Numbered from the stretch's first letter, positions 10,159 through 21,098 are shown. The stretch: DNA of 64,000 nt from Leguminivora glycinivorella (GCF_023078275.1 NC_062975.1:20879641-20943640), one strand, 5' to 3'. Numbers and translations: made by a program. Notes: generated by a model from the letters alone, not told the origin.

Positions 10159-10697
10159 TTTGACAATTTGACAGAATTCAAATATGACTAATTTCCGAAT
10201 TTTTTCTGCGCTATTAAGGGTTAGTATTTAAAATGTATACCAGCTCTGGTTGTAAAAGTTTACACAACTGAATCAGGCAGTTGAATTGCATTCCCCATAC
10301 TGACTTAGTACGGGAGAACATGATCGTGTGGTGACTCAGAGTTGTGTTCGATGCGCCGTCTAGTAGTCGAAGTGCTCTGTGTATCATAAATTTACGTGTA
10401 AGCATAAAAGTAATGCAATCAAATTATTGGGAAGCCCAGTTTCCGCCCCCGTTAATGTTTAATATGATTAATGCTCGAGCGAAATTGAGTGTAAGCACTG
10501 GTAACATATTCCATTAATTTATAAGCAGATTCAGTATTTGTACGAGGAAATTGTGTTCGTTTTGTGAGCTATTTACAATAGAGAAAGAAATAAAATACTT
10601 ATGTTCTTTTATATATTTTTCGTTGACCTACCGTTTTACCAGCCTATAATATTTTCTGTACTTTTAGGTACTTACTTAAAAACATGAAAACTATTTT
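10159..10697. other. AT-rich intergenic, no gene seen
   Basis: No supported feature. Confidence 0.4.
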
Positions 10698-10775
10698 TTC
10701 TACTCGTCGACTTTAATCTGTCAATTAGGACACCACAGACTAAACTATATGTGCCAACTTTTCAGTGTTAGATAG
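10698..10775 (+). repeat. Dispersed repeat, 78 bp, paired with 42168-42245
   Basis: CTACTCGTCGACTTTAATCT through CTTTTCAGTGTT recurs in reverse complement at 42168-42245 with few differences. Confidence 0.7.
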
Positions 10776-11079
10776 TCTTTGACACTTAGTCAACTATAAT
10801 ATTTCATTACACTTCACTTTAGTTAACTGAAAAAAAAATAAAAAATAGAACTTCATAAAAGTTCTATACCAATTTGCGACACCTGGCAATTTTTTCTGCA
10901 TCTGAAACACATTTTTTTTTAATCTGTCGCGTTATCGACCAATCAGAGACGGTTATTACAAACAATTGGTTGCTAGGTAATTCGATGTTGATACAACGGT
11001 GAACGACGATATTAACATTAATTTTAACTTGAATGATGATATTTTTCATCCAGTGATGATAAAAATGATGACTCATAGA

Positions 11080-11225
11080 AAAAGTATTGTATACAATAGT
11101 GATATAATTAAGCTTTTCACTCTCGTACCGTACTATTAGGCCACTCAGCAAGCTAATACTCTAAACATGGTACTCGACTGAAAAGCTTTGTATTATATCA
11201 CGATTGTATAAAATACTATTTTTTT
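11080..11225. mobile_element. Hairpin MITE
   Basis: Arms of about 55 bp pair: GTATTGTATACAATAGTGAT on the left with ATCACGATTGTATAAAATAC on the right, and AAGCTTTTCACTCTCGTACC with GGTACTCGACTGAAAAGCTT. No coding content. Confidence 0.7.
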
Positions 11226-11235
11226 TGGGTAGTTT

Positions 11236-11505
11236 GACGACCGGTCTGGCTCAATCGGTAGTGACCCTGCCTGCTGAGCCGCGGTCCCAGGTTCGAATCC
11301 CGGTAAGGGCATTTATTTGTGTGATGAGCACAGATATTTGTTCCTGAGTCATGGATGTTTTCTATGTATATAAGTATGTATTTATCTATTTAAGTATGTA
11401 TATCGTCGCTTAGCACCCATAGTACAAGCTTTGCTTAGTTTGGGGCTAAGTTGATCTGTGTAAGGTGTCCCCCAATATTTATTATTTTATTTATTTATTT
11501 AGTTA
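11236..11505 (+). mobile_element. tRNA-derived SINE, nearly full length
   Basis: A tRNA-like head (11236-11312) has a pol III A box, TGGCTCAATCGG, and a B box, GGTTCGAATCC (11290-11300). The body contains GATGAGCACAGATATTTGTT and TTTGGGGCTAAGTTGATCTG. It ends AGGTGTCCCCCAATATTTAT in a TTTATT-rich tail. The tail recurs on the minus strand at 58306-58400. Transcription would be by RNA polymerase III; mobility would depend on a LINE. Confidence 0.85.
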
Positions 11506-11719
11506 CTATCTTGGTCGGTTATCCAACCAAATACAATACCAATATATAGCAGAGCTACCTGTCTTTAACCTACTTATTTAGTCGCGTATGTTTTTATTTT
11601 CTCTCAAGTCAATACTGAGCCTTTTAATGGTAGATTTGTTTTAGATTTATTTAAATACCTAAAAATACACTCTATAATGACAGGGTCCGCTTTCCGACTC
11701 AATCTTCTCTTCTTCTTCT

Positions 11720-11880
11720 TCTTCTCAGCATATTTGCGTCCACTGCTGAACATATGCCTCTTTTATGGATTTCCATTCTGTTTTGTAAGCGGCGGTTCTG
11801 TGCCAGGTCGGCCCTGCCGTCTTCTTGATATCGTCCGACCATCAACCGTCCGACCGTCGTCTGGCTCAATCTTCTCCACT
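11720..11880. repeat. Degenerate dispersed repeat (CCACTGCTGAACATATGCC type)
   Basis: TGCGTCCACTGCTGAACATA is a decayed form of the CAGTCCACTGCTGGACATAG sequence at 55760-55925, widespread in lepidopteran LINE tails. Confidence 0.5.
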
Positions 11881-11902
11881 TTGCTCGATCTTCGGCAACC
11901 TC

Positions 11903-12051
11903 AGGCCGAATGGCATTTCTACGACGCGAAACGAAAACGAAACGCCGCGAAAGGTAGTCTGGCTCTGTCGCGCCATAGAGATAGATATCTACGATAGAAA
12001 TAGATATCTACGAGCGTTTCGTTTCGTGAGCGTTTGTGCCATTCGGCTACG
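11903..12051 (-). mobile_element. CGTAGCCGAATGG MITE, copy 1
   Basis: Terminal repeats are GGCCGAATGGCATTTCT and GTGCCATTCGGCTACG. The core is rich in GAAACG motifs and AGATATCTACGA. Further copies are at 16419-16576, 21099-21245, 21257-21406 and 39603-39758. Confidence 0.8.
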
Positions 12052-12057
12052 CACCCA

Positions 12058-12199
12058 GCCGGCGTATCATGCTGCCAATTTTATCACTTATCCGCATGGA
12101 TAAGACATCTGTCACTCTCACACTGACATACTTGCTAAAGCGTGACGGATGCTTTATCCACGTGGATAAGTGATAAAATTGGAAGCATGATACGCCGGC
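12058..12199. mobile_element. GCCGGCGTATCATGCT MITE, intact
   Basis: 142 bp with inverted ends of about 40 bp: GCCGGCGTATCATGCTGCCA on the left against the complement of GGAAGCATGATACGCCGGC. A split relative flanks a 1-kb insertion at 56221-57330. It starts six bases after the preceding MITE ends. Confidence 0.82.
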
Positions 12200-13545
12200 A
12201 GGTGTGAGATTGTTCTAGCTCTTTCTGTCCGCTCTCGCGGTGTCCACATCATGTATGTATATTCAGCCGGCAACCCCTTACCCGGCGTCAGCAAAATATA
12301 CCAAGTGCTAAACTGCTAAAGTTGATTGCCCGGACTCTGTTTGGTTGTTATAATACTGTTAAATTAACAATCAGTTTCATAATGTCAAAGGTTATGTAAG
12401 TTACAAACTCTCGCCCGTAAGTTGGATCCTTTTAATTAGTAACAAGAAAGTTAGTGCGAAGTTTGTAACTACGGAAAATTTTCTAAAATTTTCCCCAATT
12501 GTTCAGTAAGTGATATTTCTTACATTTTCTGGTTTTAATAATACGATATGAAAATATCTATAGGGTTGTGGTTCTGGTCTGTTAAAGTCAAAGTGATTTA
12601 TTGCGTCAATTATACAAAGAAATAAAACGCCGGGCCGTAAATAAAAGAAAATTAATCATTTATATATAAATTGGAACCAAACAGCTAATCATAATAATTT
12701 AAATCATCGTAAATATTATTACTGAAAATTAATATTTTATAATCAAAGTAAATTACGTAAAACCTCAAACGGCTTTTTAAAAAACATTCAAAGCAAAAAA
12801 AAAAACGCTAATGCGTTAATTAACCGTTCGATTCCTAAATTACATTTCCTTTAAAAAATCGAGGCACGTTTGAAAAGAAACGGCAACAAAATCCTCGATT
12901 CCATCTCTGGGAACCCTTGGAGCGTCTAATTCAACAGATTCCGATGCAGTGACAAATGTAACGTTTCTGTCGACCGACGGTGGCGGCGGGCTAGGCCATA
13001 GAACGAGCGGGAACTTTACTATAATTTTATTATAAGTACTGAGAAAGTGTTAAAGGGCACTGGCTAAAGCCAAGGCGGGAACTGAACTGGCCCCATCTTC
13101 CACAACTTATACACCTAAAATACTGACCACTATAGTCTACTTATCCGTTCTTAATCTACGATGTAATGACCATTGTATTGAAGACCAATATAATTTTTTT
13201 ATGAAATATTATTTAAGATACTGCTTCGCGGTATCAGCACAACGATGATATAGGCTATAATAGGTCCGCAGTATACAGTCTAGATCTAAGGGCTAATGCA
13301 GTTCCTGTACTAGTCGCATTCGGTTGGGTTGCAGTCCCTCCGTCTGAGTCCTGAATCATAATTCATTCTAAGAACAAATTAAATTATTTATTTTTTAATG
13401 GCAGCGTCATCTCTCTATGCTAACTTTTAATCACCTGAGTTGATTCAGCTAGGAGGTAGAACCATACTGTTCTACCTCAGGGATGGCAGAGGGCGCCACG
13501 AGCCTTTGGAAATGTCATATACTTGGAATTTTGGACCCTTGCCTT
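12200..13545. other. Intergenic, no gene seen
   Basis: About 1.3 kb with no supported gene. A moderately GC-rich patch near 12890-13010 has no splice-bounded frame that I trust. Confidence 0.4.
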
Positions 13546-13622
13546 CGTGATCCGATGGTCGAGCGGTTTAGGCATCCGTCGGGCAAACGGAGGACGCTGG
13601 TTCGATTCTAGCTCGGGACACT
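13546..13622 (+). repeat. tRNA-like SINE head
   Basis: GATCCGATGGTCGAGCGG supplies an A box and GGTTCGATTCT (13599-13609) a B box. The 3' part, GCTCGGGACACTTGGTCACT, does not complete a good acceptor stem, so it is a SINE head or tRNA pseudogene rather than a working tRNA. Confidence 0.6.
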
Positions 13623-13830
13623 TGGTCACTTTTTCTTTGTATTAGACATTTATTTCATGCACATAATTCATTATTCTTACTTTAATGTCAAATCAGAAAC
13701 TATTTTAGCTCGTTTCATAGCCACGCGCCAAGGCATCGCAAAAACCGACCCAGAGCGAGAATTCAAATTGAATGACAATAAGATTGACGGACTACGGCCT
13801 GATAGCGATTTATTCTCCGCTCCGATATTT

Positions 13831-14370
13831 TATAAGGCATTAGTGCCTTTCAACGCGTCGCGTTTGTTCTGATTTCGGCACTATATCTCAAAATGGCGGA
13901 CAGGGGTTTGTGTATGTACCTACCTACTTTTAATATAAAAAGGGGTCGTTCTTAAGTTGTATAAAATTTCGAGCTATATTAAAAAATACAGTATTGATGT
14001 AGTTAATATTGTATAAGGCATTAGTGCCTTTCAACGCGTCGCGTTTGTTCTGATTTCGGCACCATATCTCAAAATGGCGGACATGGGTTTTTTGCATGTA
14101 CTTTTAATATCAAAAAGGGGTCGTTCTTAAGTTGTATAAAATTTCGAGCTAGGTATATTAAAAAATACAGTATTGATGTAGTTTATATTTTATAAAGCAT
14201 TAGCAACCTTCAACGCGTCACGTTTGTTCTGATTTTGGCGCTATAATATATTATTATCTCAAAATGGCGGACAGGGGTTAGTATAAAATATATAAAAAAA
14301 GTGTAAAAATTGTAAAAATAATATTTTTATGCAGTTTATCTTTTAAAAGGCATCCTGAATTTGGAAGTAT
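13831..14370 (+). repeat. Tandem array of three ~180-bp units
   Basis: Units start at 13831, 14012 and 14191, each with TATAARGCATTAG followed by TTCAACGCGTC and later CTCAAAATGGCGGACA. Periods are 181 and 179 bp. Units 1 and 2 are very close; unit 3 has diverged and decays after the ATGGCGGACAGGGG word. A 71-codon frame ending at 13872 overlaps unit 1 by chance. Confidence 0.88.
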
Positions 14371-14721
14371 ATTTTAAAATGAACCATGTACCTACCGCAT
14401 GTAAAAAAGATGTTTACATCGTATATTAAAGTTGCTTGATTTGTATAAAATCTCAAACTATGTATATTTGGAAAAATGGTGTAGATATTTAACTCACGTT
14501 TTATTTCATTGTATGATTTGTATTGTAAGGAAGTCTAAAGACGTAATGTTTTGAAAAGTTGTGTCCCGCGAGTTTCTTGTAGGTCACATGGGATTACTGT
14601 CTTACAAGGGACTTAAATCTTCTTGGGTAAGAGGTGCAAGGTCAGAAGGTGTGGCTTTATTTGACGTTCATAAGCGCATATTGTATACCTGTAAAATAAA
14701 CTTTATCCATACTAATCCATA

Positions 14722-14893
14722 CTATTATAAATGGGAAAGTGTGTGTGTGTCTGTTTGTTTGTCCGTCTTTCACGGCAAAATGAAGCGCCGAATTGACGTG
14801 ATTTTTTAAGTAGAGATATTTGAAGGGATGGAAAGTGACATAGGCTACTTTTTGTCTCTTTCTAACGCGAGCGAAGCCACGGGCAAAAGCTAG
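14722..14893 (+). mobile_element. Helitron-like non-autonomous element, copy 1
   Basis: Starts near ACTATTATAAATGGGAAAGT, passes GTCCGTCTTTCACGGCAAAA and TGACATAGGCTACTTTTTGT, and ends GGGCAAAAGCTAGTTTATTA. The CTAG end preceded by a short hairpin and the lack of terminal inverted repeats fit non-autonomous lepidopteran Helitrons. Related copies are at 20027, 31257, 31441, 33952 (minus) and 38577. Confidence 0.75.
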
Positions 14894-15123
14894 TTTATTA
14901 TATTTTCTTTATGTTAGCGTTAATTGTACTTGAATCCTAATGAAACGATGAGTGATCAATACATAACTAATGGAACGGTATGTCATTATTGACTCTTATA
15001 AGCAACCATTAGCTACTTTTAGATACTGCACTAGATGGATATAGTCGATATAATTTATGTAGGTACTTAATGATGACATGGAGTAAACATTTTTATATTA
15101 AAGGAAAAAATGGAAAAATTTAC

Positions 15124-15195
15124 GCTTCCGGCGGGACTTGAACCCGCATCATTTGCAATCCGTGCAAGGCTCTTAACCAATTGAGCTACGGAAGC
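15124..15195 (-). tRNA. tRNA-like sequence, short anticodon loop (probable pseudogene)
   Basis: 72 nt with a perfect 7-bp acceptor stem (GCTTCCG with CGGAAGC), D stem GCTC/GAGC, D loop containing GG, and T arm GCGGG-TTCAAGT-CCCGC. The anticodon stem pairs TTGCA with TGCAA and leaves a loop of only five bases, CGGAT. Using a 4-bp stem gives a 7-base loop, ACGGATT, but with C instead of the invariant U before the anticodon. Pol III boxes are intact, so it may be transcribed, but decoding seems unlikely. CCA is not encoded. Confidence 0.6.
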
Positions 15196-15465
15196 CACGC
15201 CGGACATCGCAAATCTTTCCATGCCTTTCCTTATGTACACACGTCTTGTTAATATTAAAATGTTTAGAATCGTTAGCAGACGTTTCTGCTTGTTAAAAAT
15301 AAATTTAGTATGGGTTAGCACATTGTTACTGGTGAATTCTCAATATAACTTGAGACTCCAGTGCCGTTACAAGATGTAATAGTCTGTCGGTAGATGGCGC
15401 TAGACGTCACCCCAAGACGTGTGTACATAAGGAAAGGCATGGAAAGATTTGCGATGTCCGGCGTG

Positions 15466-15537
15466 GCTTCCGTAGCTCAATTGGTTAAAAGCCTTGCACG
15501 GATTGCAAATGATGCGGGTTCAAGTCCCGCCGGAAGC
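15466..15537 (+). tRNA. tRNA-like sequence, inverted copy with broken D stem
   Basis: The same 72-nt sequence in opposite orientation, with acceptor, T arm and short anticodon loop unchanged. One G-to-A change (TTAAAAGCC instead of TTAAGAGCC) breaks the D stem. Flanks match the first copy on both sides, so the tRNA-like core was copied with its surroundings. Confidence 0.6.
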
Positions 15538-15904
15538 GTAAATTTTTCCATTTTTTCCTTTAATATAAAAATGTTTAGAATCGTTAGCAGACGTTTCTGC
15601 TTGTTAAAAATAAATTTTGTTATGGAGTAATGTATCAAAAATTTGTGGGAGCTACACAGCTTAGCGTTATTTTATCACTGTAGTCATTGTAGCCAGAGAC
15701 AATATGAGGCCTGTAATGTAGTGCGCACTTCGTGACCTGTGTCACCACTGTGACAATTTTCGCCCGACAGTGACACTTCGTGGTTCATTGCCTGTCCAAC
15801 AAGAAATATAGACGCTGAGTAATAATGTTACTTATCACCCGAGAAATGGTCACAGAATAGTCAGTGTCAATGTCGCTGTGGTGAAATATGCCACTGGAAG
15901 TATT

Positions 15905-16180
15905 GTGACGTGGGTGACGTCATTTCCAAACTCAAATGGAATTGGGAGAGGCATGTTGCCAGGCAGAGTGATGGCAGGTGGACCAAAATGTTGACCGAAT
16001 GGTGGCCGCTATCGGATATAAGAAGCGCCTGGCATCAGTTGGGTCGTTGGGTGGACGACATTCGAAAAACTGTGGGGCACTTCTGGATGAGATTAGCCCA
16101 GGACCGGGATAAGTGGCGTATACACGAAGGGAGGCCTATGCTAAGCAGTGGGCGATTAATGGCTGAAATGATGATGGAAG
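15905..16180 (+). pseudogene. RTE-like LINE, C-terminal fragment of the RT ORF
   Basis: The frame from ~15910 reads KLKWNWERHVARQSDGRWT, then WWPLSDIRSAWHQLGRWVDD, then LAQDRDKWRIHEGRP. This is the tail common to RTE-type endonuclease-RT proteins in insects (K-x-K-W-x-W-A-G-H, W-x-D-D, A-A-Q-D-R). The N-terminal endonuclease and RT core are absent, so it is a 5'-truncated dead copy. A smaller trace is at 38868-38930. Confidence 0.8.
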
Positions 16181-16418
16181 TATTGTACCTACTTAAAATC
16201 ACATTTTGTATCATGATATTTGTCACAAACACAGTGAAATAAATTCGGCTGCTGAACATAAGGACATACTAGCAGCATATTAAATTACAGCGAATTCGAG
16301 ATATTATAAAAGTTTTTCAACTACTCGGGGGATGTTTACGAACGCGTTTAATTCACAGACGTCGGGTGGAACTGTGTTCCGTTGGAGTCTATCCAAGACT
16401 TTCTATGGGTACAGGGTA

Positions 16419-16576
16419 CGTAGCTGAATAGCACAAACGCTCACGAAATGCTAACGAAACGAAACGCTCGTAGATATCTATCTCTACAGCTCTTGCGTAT
16501 TGGCGGGACAGAGCCACACTACCTTTCGCGGCGTTTCGTTTTTCTTTTCGCGTCGTAGAAATGCCATACGGCTACG
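16419..16576 (+). mobile_element. CGTAGCCGAATGG MITE, copy 2
   Basis: Ends ACGTAGCTGAATAGCAC and GCCATACGGCTACG, with the usual GAAACGCTCGTAGATATC core. Confidence 0.78.
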
Positions 16577-17937
16577 GCATCAGTCGAGGTACTAGGTAAG
16601 TACTATCCGTTTTTTTTGAATTAGAAAAGTCGTGCGATTGTCGTCGTGTGATTTTTAGGAAAAAAAATTAAAAGATATCATATTTGACTCCTTTCTGTTT
16701 AACAATAACATGAAAAACATATTTCCAAGTCATTTTATGTATATTTTCTAGAGTTGACTGAAATATTTGATGAAATTTAGGTGAAATCGACCATTATTAT
16801 ACTATCTAATCTTTAAAAAACGGTGTGTAGATGAGGTATAGAATAAAAAGGAAAAAATAATGGTTTAAAAACGAAACTTTAATCAAATTCAAATAGTAAT
16901 ATGAAAGATAATCAATATATAAGTGGCATACGTGGTAGCAAGAAAGCATATATAGGTATAAAATTTTTTAACCGTTATAGCACAAACAATATACTTATGA
17001 TACGAGTCATAGAGGTATCAGATTCACCGAAAAACTGATTTTAATAATACGAAAATTTAGAGAACATAACAGAAATATCAACTAATACCCTTTTCACATG
17101 TCACATACTCATAACACTTTTCCATAACGTAGAAAGCCCTTTATTTAGGGTCACATGTCACAAAACAACTCCAAACTAACTCCTAACAAAGTGAAAACGT
17201 TAAGGGGCCGGCCAATATTGAAAATGGAAGTCAGAAACAAGCGTTAAGCAAAATTACCAATAATCCGACTAAAAGCAGAGTTAGCCCGTTATACCCGGCA
17301 CAACCTCCTGAAATTTTAATACTGTTTCAATCAATTGATTCAATTTTCGCTCCGGCCTAAGCTGAATAATTTACCCGCCACACTTTAGGATTACGTTGAA
17401 AAATCACCATCCATTTGTATCCAATTTAAAACCAAATTAGAAGTAAATACACTTTCTATTTTTACCAATCAGTTGCAAGACGTTTAAGTTTGGAGCGGGG
17501 TGGAACGCGGCCTCGGGAGATTTACCCGGAATCGAATTCCAGGACCGAGATCGCCTTAATTTTAAGGCGGGATTTGCCTAATTCTAAACCGTATGCTGTG
17601 GAATGTACTGAAGTGCTATCATGGAAACATTTTGTAGGGTAAGGTTAAGCTTACGAAGCTTACGAATCATAATAACTAGGTCTGTGTATTGATTGAATAA
17701 AAACTTGTGAATAATATTATTATCATTGTAGATTTACAGTAAGAGAATGGGCAAAATCTTACTCTTCGGTTTCAAAATGGTATTTAGAATATCAACAGGG
17801 TCAAGATTTTATGGATGTACCTAATAATAAGTTTGAAAATCTGGTTGTTTAGATCTTAGAACTCTTGGCTCAGAAATGTAATGTTGGTTTTTATTCGACG
17901 TTCATATATAAAACAAGCGAATTGTAATAATAATAAT
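16577..17937. other. Intergenic, no gene seen
   Basis: About 1.35 kb, AT-rich, no supported coding or paired repeat. Confidence 0.4.
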
Positions 17938-18410
17938 AATAGGGCAGTGCTCGTTGACATCACCATCCCCCATGATGAGAATCTCGTGAAAGCCGAGAAG
18001 GACAAGTCCAGTAAGTACCTAGACTTGGCTCACGAGATAACCGCCATGTGGGATGTTGAATCAACGATCATTGTTCCGATAGTCGTTTCAGCGAACGGTC
18101 TCATAGCGAAGAGTCTCGACCAACATCTTAAGAGACTCTCGCTAGGTGGCTGGATCAAGGGCCAGATGCAGAAGGCGGTGATCTTGGACACAGCGCGGAT
18201 AGTTCGACGGTTCCTCTCTCTGCAGCCCTAACCACCGGCAGCTTGGGCCCTGCCCCGCTGCTGGCGGCACCCTAGGTTAGGTTTTTTATAATATGTTTAT
18301 ATGTTTTTATATTGTTTTGTAAGTGTTTTTTTATTTTACTTTTATACTCATATTGTAAAAAACCTAGCATAAGAAAAAAGATAAATAAAGGAATAATAAT
18401 AATAATTTAT
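17938..18410 (+). pseudogene. LINE C-terminus plus 3' UTR, 5'-truncated
   Basis: From about 17941 the frame reads AVLVDITIPHDENLVKAEKD, IIVPIVVSANGLIAKSLDQH and LGGWIKGQMQKAVILDTARI, ending with a stop at 18231. This is the C-terminal tail of a LINE family abundant in Lepidoptera. A 3' UTR follows (CCTAGGTTAGGTTTTTTATA, then TATTGTAAAAAACCTAG) and a simple AATAAT tail at ~18395. The open frame before 17941 (MLVFIRRSY) is not part of it. Only the 3' end was inserted. The same UTR is found alone at 58005-58095. Confidence 0.85.
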
Positions 18411-19399
18411 TTATTATATCAGACAACAAAGGGCCCATAATGGTTAGTACTTATACATTATTGGATATTTTAAAAACTACCTGTTAGTATAACATAAACA
18501 AAAAGTAGACACAATAATACAACAATAAAACACTCACCTAGTGGCGGTCATGACACACTCAAAATGCCGCGCTATAGGTGAGTCATATCGGCAGGCTATA
18601 GTGGCCAGGATGGGGTTGGTACTGGCCCGCACTCTACAAAGCAACGAGGCAGTTCTTTTGCGTATTATGGCATAGTAGTCATCCGTGCGTGCTTGTGCGA
18701 ACATACCTGACAGTAATGTATCTACTTGAAGAATAAACTATAATAAAAAAATCTGGTGGTAAAAGGCTTTAGTTGAAGAGAAATACTTTCTTATGGTATA
18801 GCTGATTCTCGGGAATAGTTTGCAAAAACTCTAGATGCTTGTGAGCCTTAGCAAAGTGCCGGGCCGGTGCCGTAGCCACGTATTTACTTAGCGTGTCAAA
18901 TGAACTCAGTAAAATCTACTGATTTGTCCGTCTTTAATCGCAGCTTGCAGCTTTCGGACGTCAATTTTTGTAAGCAGAAGTTAACAAAAACATTAAAAAT
19001 GCCTCGTTACGTGATATTTAATTGCATTAACACAAAAATTATGAACCCTCAAAGGCCTGAGAAGTAACAACTTCAGTACAAAATCTGACACGCTCGGCCG
19101 CCATACAAATAGATAAACTTATTTCTTCTATCTAAATATATTTCTGTGGCCGGGACAGTGCTCAAATGCGACAGACGATTAAACCTAAAATAAAATTAGC
19201 ACGTCACTAGTCAAAAGTAGCCATTTTTATTCGTTCCCCGCTCCCACGATGCAGGTTTTTGCCAACTTTTTGCCCGAACTTTCTACCCCTAATTAGTTGA
19301 AGTTTGAAGCGCAATTGAATTTAATGAAGAATAATTTTAAGTAATTTTCAGATTCGAGGGTTTGGTTTCGTTGGAAATGAGGATCACATTGCAGACTTA
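18411..19399. other. Intergenic, no gene seen
   Basis: About 1 kb with no supported gene; a TATCAGACAACAAAGGGCCC stretch at 18417 may be another repeat end. Confidence 0.4.
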
Positions 19400-19526
19400 G
19401 GGCCAGTTGCATCAAACCATCTGTCACCGTTAAAGCGTTCATTAAATTTTATTGTAAGGGAAGTTCCATAGACGTCTGCTGCTTGACGATGAAGTGTCTG
19501 TCAAATGTGGTTGATGCAATTGGCCC
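19400..19526 (+). mobile_element. PIF/Harbinger-type MITE, copy 1
   Basis: 127 bp with terminal repeats GGGCCAGTTGCATCAA and TTGATGCAATTGGCCC, flanked on both sides by TTA (19397-19399 and 19527-19529). The TTA duplication is typical of PIF/Harbinger. A second copy in opposite orientation is at 54212-54341, also with TTA. Confidence 0.85.
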
Positions 19527-19678
19527 TTAACCTCCTAAGGCACAACCATTAAAAGAAAAGTGCCAATAAAAATTTTAGGTAACTACTTATAGTAAAAGAG
19601 TTAATTTTATTTCGTTTGTAAATTGAACGTAACAAAATCAATGCAAACAACTCTGTTCTAATTAATAATATAAAGATG

Positions 19679-19775
19679 TACGGTCAGCCAAGAAAATGGT
19701 TTACATACCACTTTACGACTCTATTTTAAACAAATAAGGTCAAAAAGTGGTAAACCACTTTTTTGGCTGACTATA
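19679..19775. mobile_element. Small hairpin MITE, possible TA target
   Basis: Ends GGTCAGCCAAGAAAATGG and AAACCACTTTTTTGGCTGAC are inverted repeats of about 23 bp; TA lies next to each end. Confidence 0.7.
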
Positions 19776-20173
19776 ATACTACATGACGAGAAAGATTAGA
19801 CAAACTTTAAAACAATATATATAGTATACTTTCTGCGTGATACAGGACACAGTCAGACTTTGTATGTACACATACATATACATATGTCAGCGCTTGCTCC
19901 CTACAGAAACAAGTCTGAAGGGCAATTCAAAGTTATTTCTGTAATTACTCTTGACGAAAATCGCAATATTATTTATTACAAAACTTTTACTACATTTTCA
20001 CAACAAGTAGGTAGGTAATCTATACTATACTAATATTATAAATGTGAGAGTGTGTGTGTCTGTTCGTTTGTCCCCCTTCACGGCAAAACGGAGCGACGAA
20101 TTGACGTGATTTTTTGAGTGGAGATAGTTGAAGGGATGGAGAGTGACATAGGATACTTTTTGCCTCTTTCTAA

Positions 20174-20846
20174 GGGTCCCCCACATCTAGCGTCTCGCGA
20201 GCGTAGCGTCGGGCCAACTGTATGGCAAAGTCTTACGCCGCGTCTTTTTTAGGGTTCCGTAGTCAACTAGGAACCCTTATAGTTTCGCCATGTCTGTCTG
20301 TCTGTCCGTCCGTCCGTCCGTCCGTCCGTCCGTCCGTCCGTCCGTCCGTCCGTCCGCGGATAATCTCAGTAACCGTTAGCACTAGAAAGCTGAAATTTGG
20401 TACCAATATGTATTTAAATCACGCCGACAAAGTGCAAAAATAAAAAATGGAAAAAAATGTTTTATTAGGGTACCCCCCCTACATGTAAAGTGGGGGCTGA
20501 TATTTTTTTTCATTCTAAACCCAACGTGTGATATATTGTTGGATAGGTATTTAAAAATGAATAAGGGTTTACTAAGATCGTTTTTTGATAATATTAATAT
20601 TTTCGGAAATAATCGCTCCTAAAGAAAAAAAAAGTGCGTCCCCCCCCTCTAACTTTTGAACCATATGTTTAAAAAATATGAAAAAAATCACAAAAGTAGA
20701 ACTTTATAAAGACTTTCTAGGAAAATTGTTTTGAACTTGATAGGTTCAGTAGTTTTTGAGAAAAATACGGAAAAATACGGAACCCTACACTGAGCGTGGC
20801 CCGACACGCTCTTGGCCGGTTTTTTCATACAATTGGCACGATGCTA
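20174..20846 (+). mobile_element. MITE inserted in the Helitron-like copy, itself interrupted
   Basis: Inverted ends: GTAGCGTCGGGCCAACTGTATG near 20205 against CATACAATTGGCACGATGCTAC near 20825, written here in part. Between them sits the AGGGTTCCGTA element. Confidence 0.6.
20251..20786 (-). mobile_element. AGGGTTCCGTA element with (GTCC)n microsatellite, full length
   Basis: Terminal repeats AGGGTTCCGTAG and ATACGGAACCCT bound 536 bp. (TGTC)n then (CGTC)n lies at about 20292-20355. The rest matches 8838-9326 closely in the opposite orientation, including a run of C before TCTAACTTTTGAACCATATG. Confidence 0.85.
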
Positions 20847-20967
20847 CGCGCGCGAAGCCGCGGGCAAAAGCTAGTGTAACATAATTTTGTTTTAGTATAC
20901 CTAATGTTTTTATACAAAACCGGGTGACCATAGGTATAGGTTGCATTTAGTATAATAATAAATATTA

Positions 20968-21055
20968 TAGGACATTCTCACACAGATTGACTGAGTCCCA
21001 CGGTAAGCTCAACAAGGCTTGTGTTGCAGGTACTCAGACAACGATATATATAATA
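20968..21055 (-). repeat. Retroposon 3' end (CGTTGTCTGAGTACC family), copy 1
   Basis: GACTGAGTCCCACGGTAAGC and GTACTCAGACAACGATATAT are the reverse complement of 45165-45255. This 3' end is frequent in lepidopteran LINE/SINE copies. Confidence 0.65.
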
Positions 21056-21098
21056 TCGCCACGTAGCGTCAACTTCGGTCACCTCGGTCGCCAGGGTG

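Larger units (their letters stand above)
15084..15577. repeat. Large inverted repeat (164-bp arms) carrying two tRNA-like sequences
   Basis: Left arm 15084-15247 and right arm 15414-15577 are near-perfect reverse complements. They extend well beyond the tRNA-like cores on both sides. A direct repeat of about 58 bp (TTAGAATCGTTAGCAGACGT) lies after both arms on the plus strand, at ~15253-15310 and ~15565-15622. The 166-bp spacer has no gene. Confidence 0.9.
20027..20875 (+). mobile_element. Helitron-like copy 2, split by nested insertions
   Basis: Left part 20027-20173 runs from ATACTAATATTATAAATGTG to CCTCTTTCTAA. The right part resumes near 20847 with CGCGCGAAGCCGCGGGCAAA and ends CTAGT at 20875. 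In other copies these two pieces are adjacent. Confidence 0.8.

Noticed and set aside
11236..11312. Functional tRNA gene
   Set aside because: It has pol III boxes but no proper acceptor pairing, and it continues into a SINE body whose tail recurs elsewhere.
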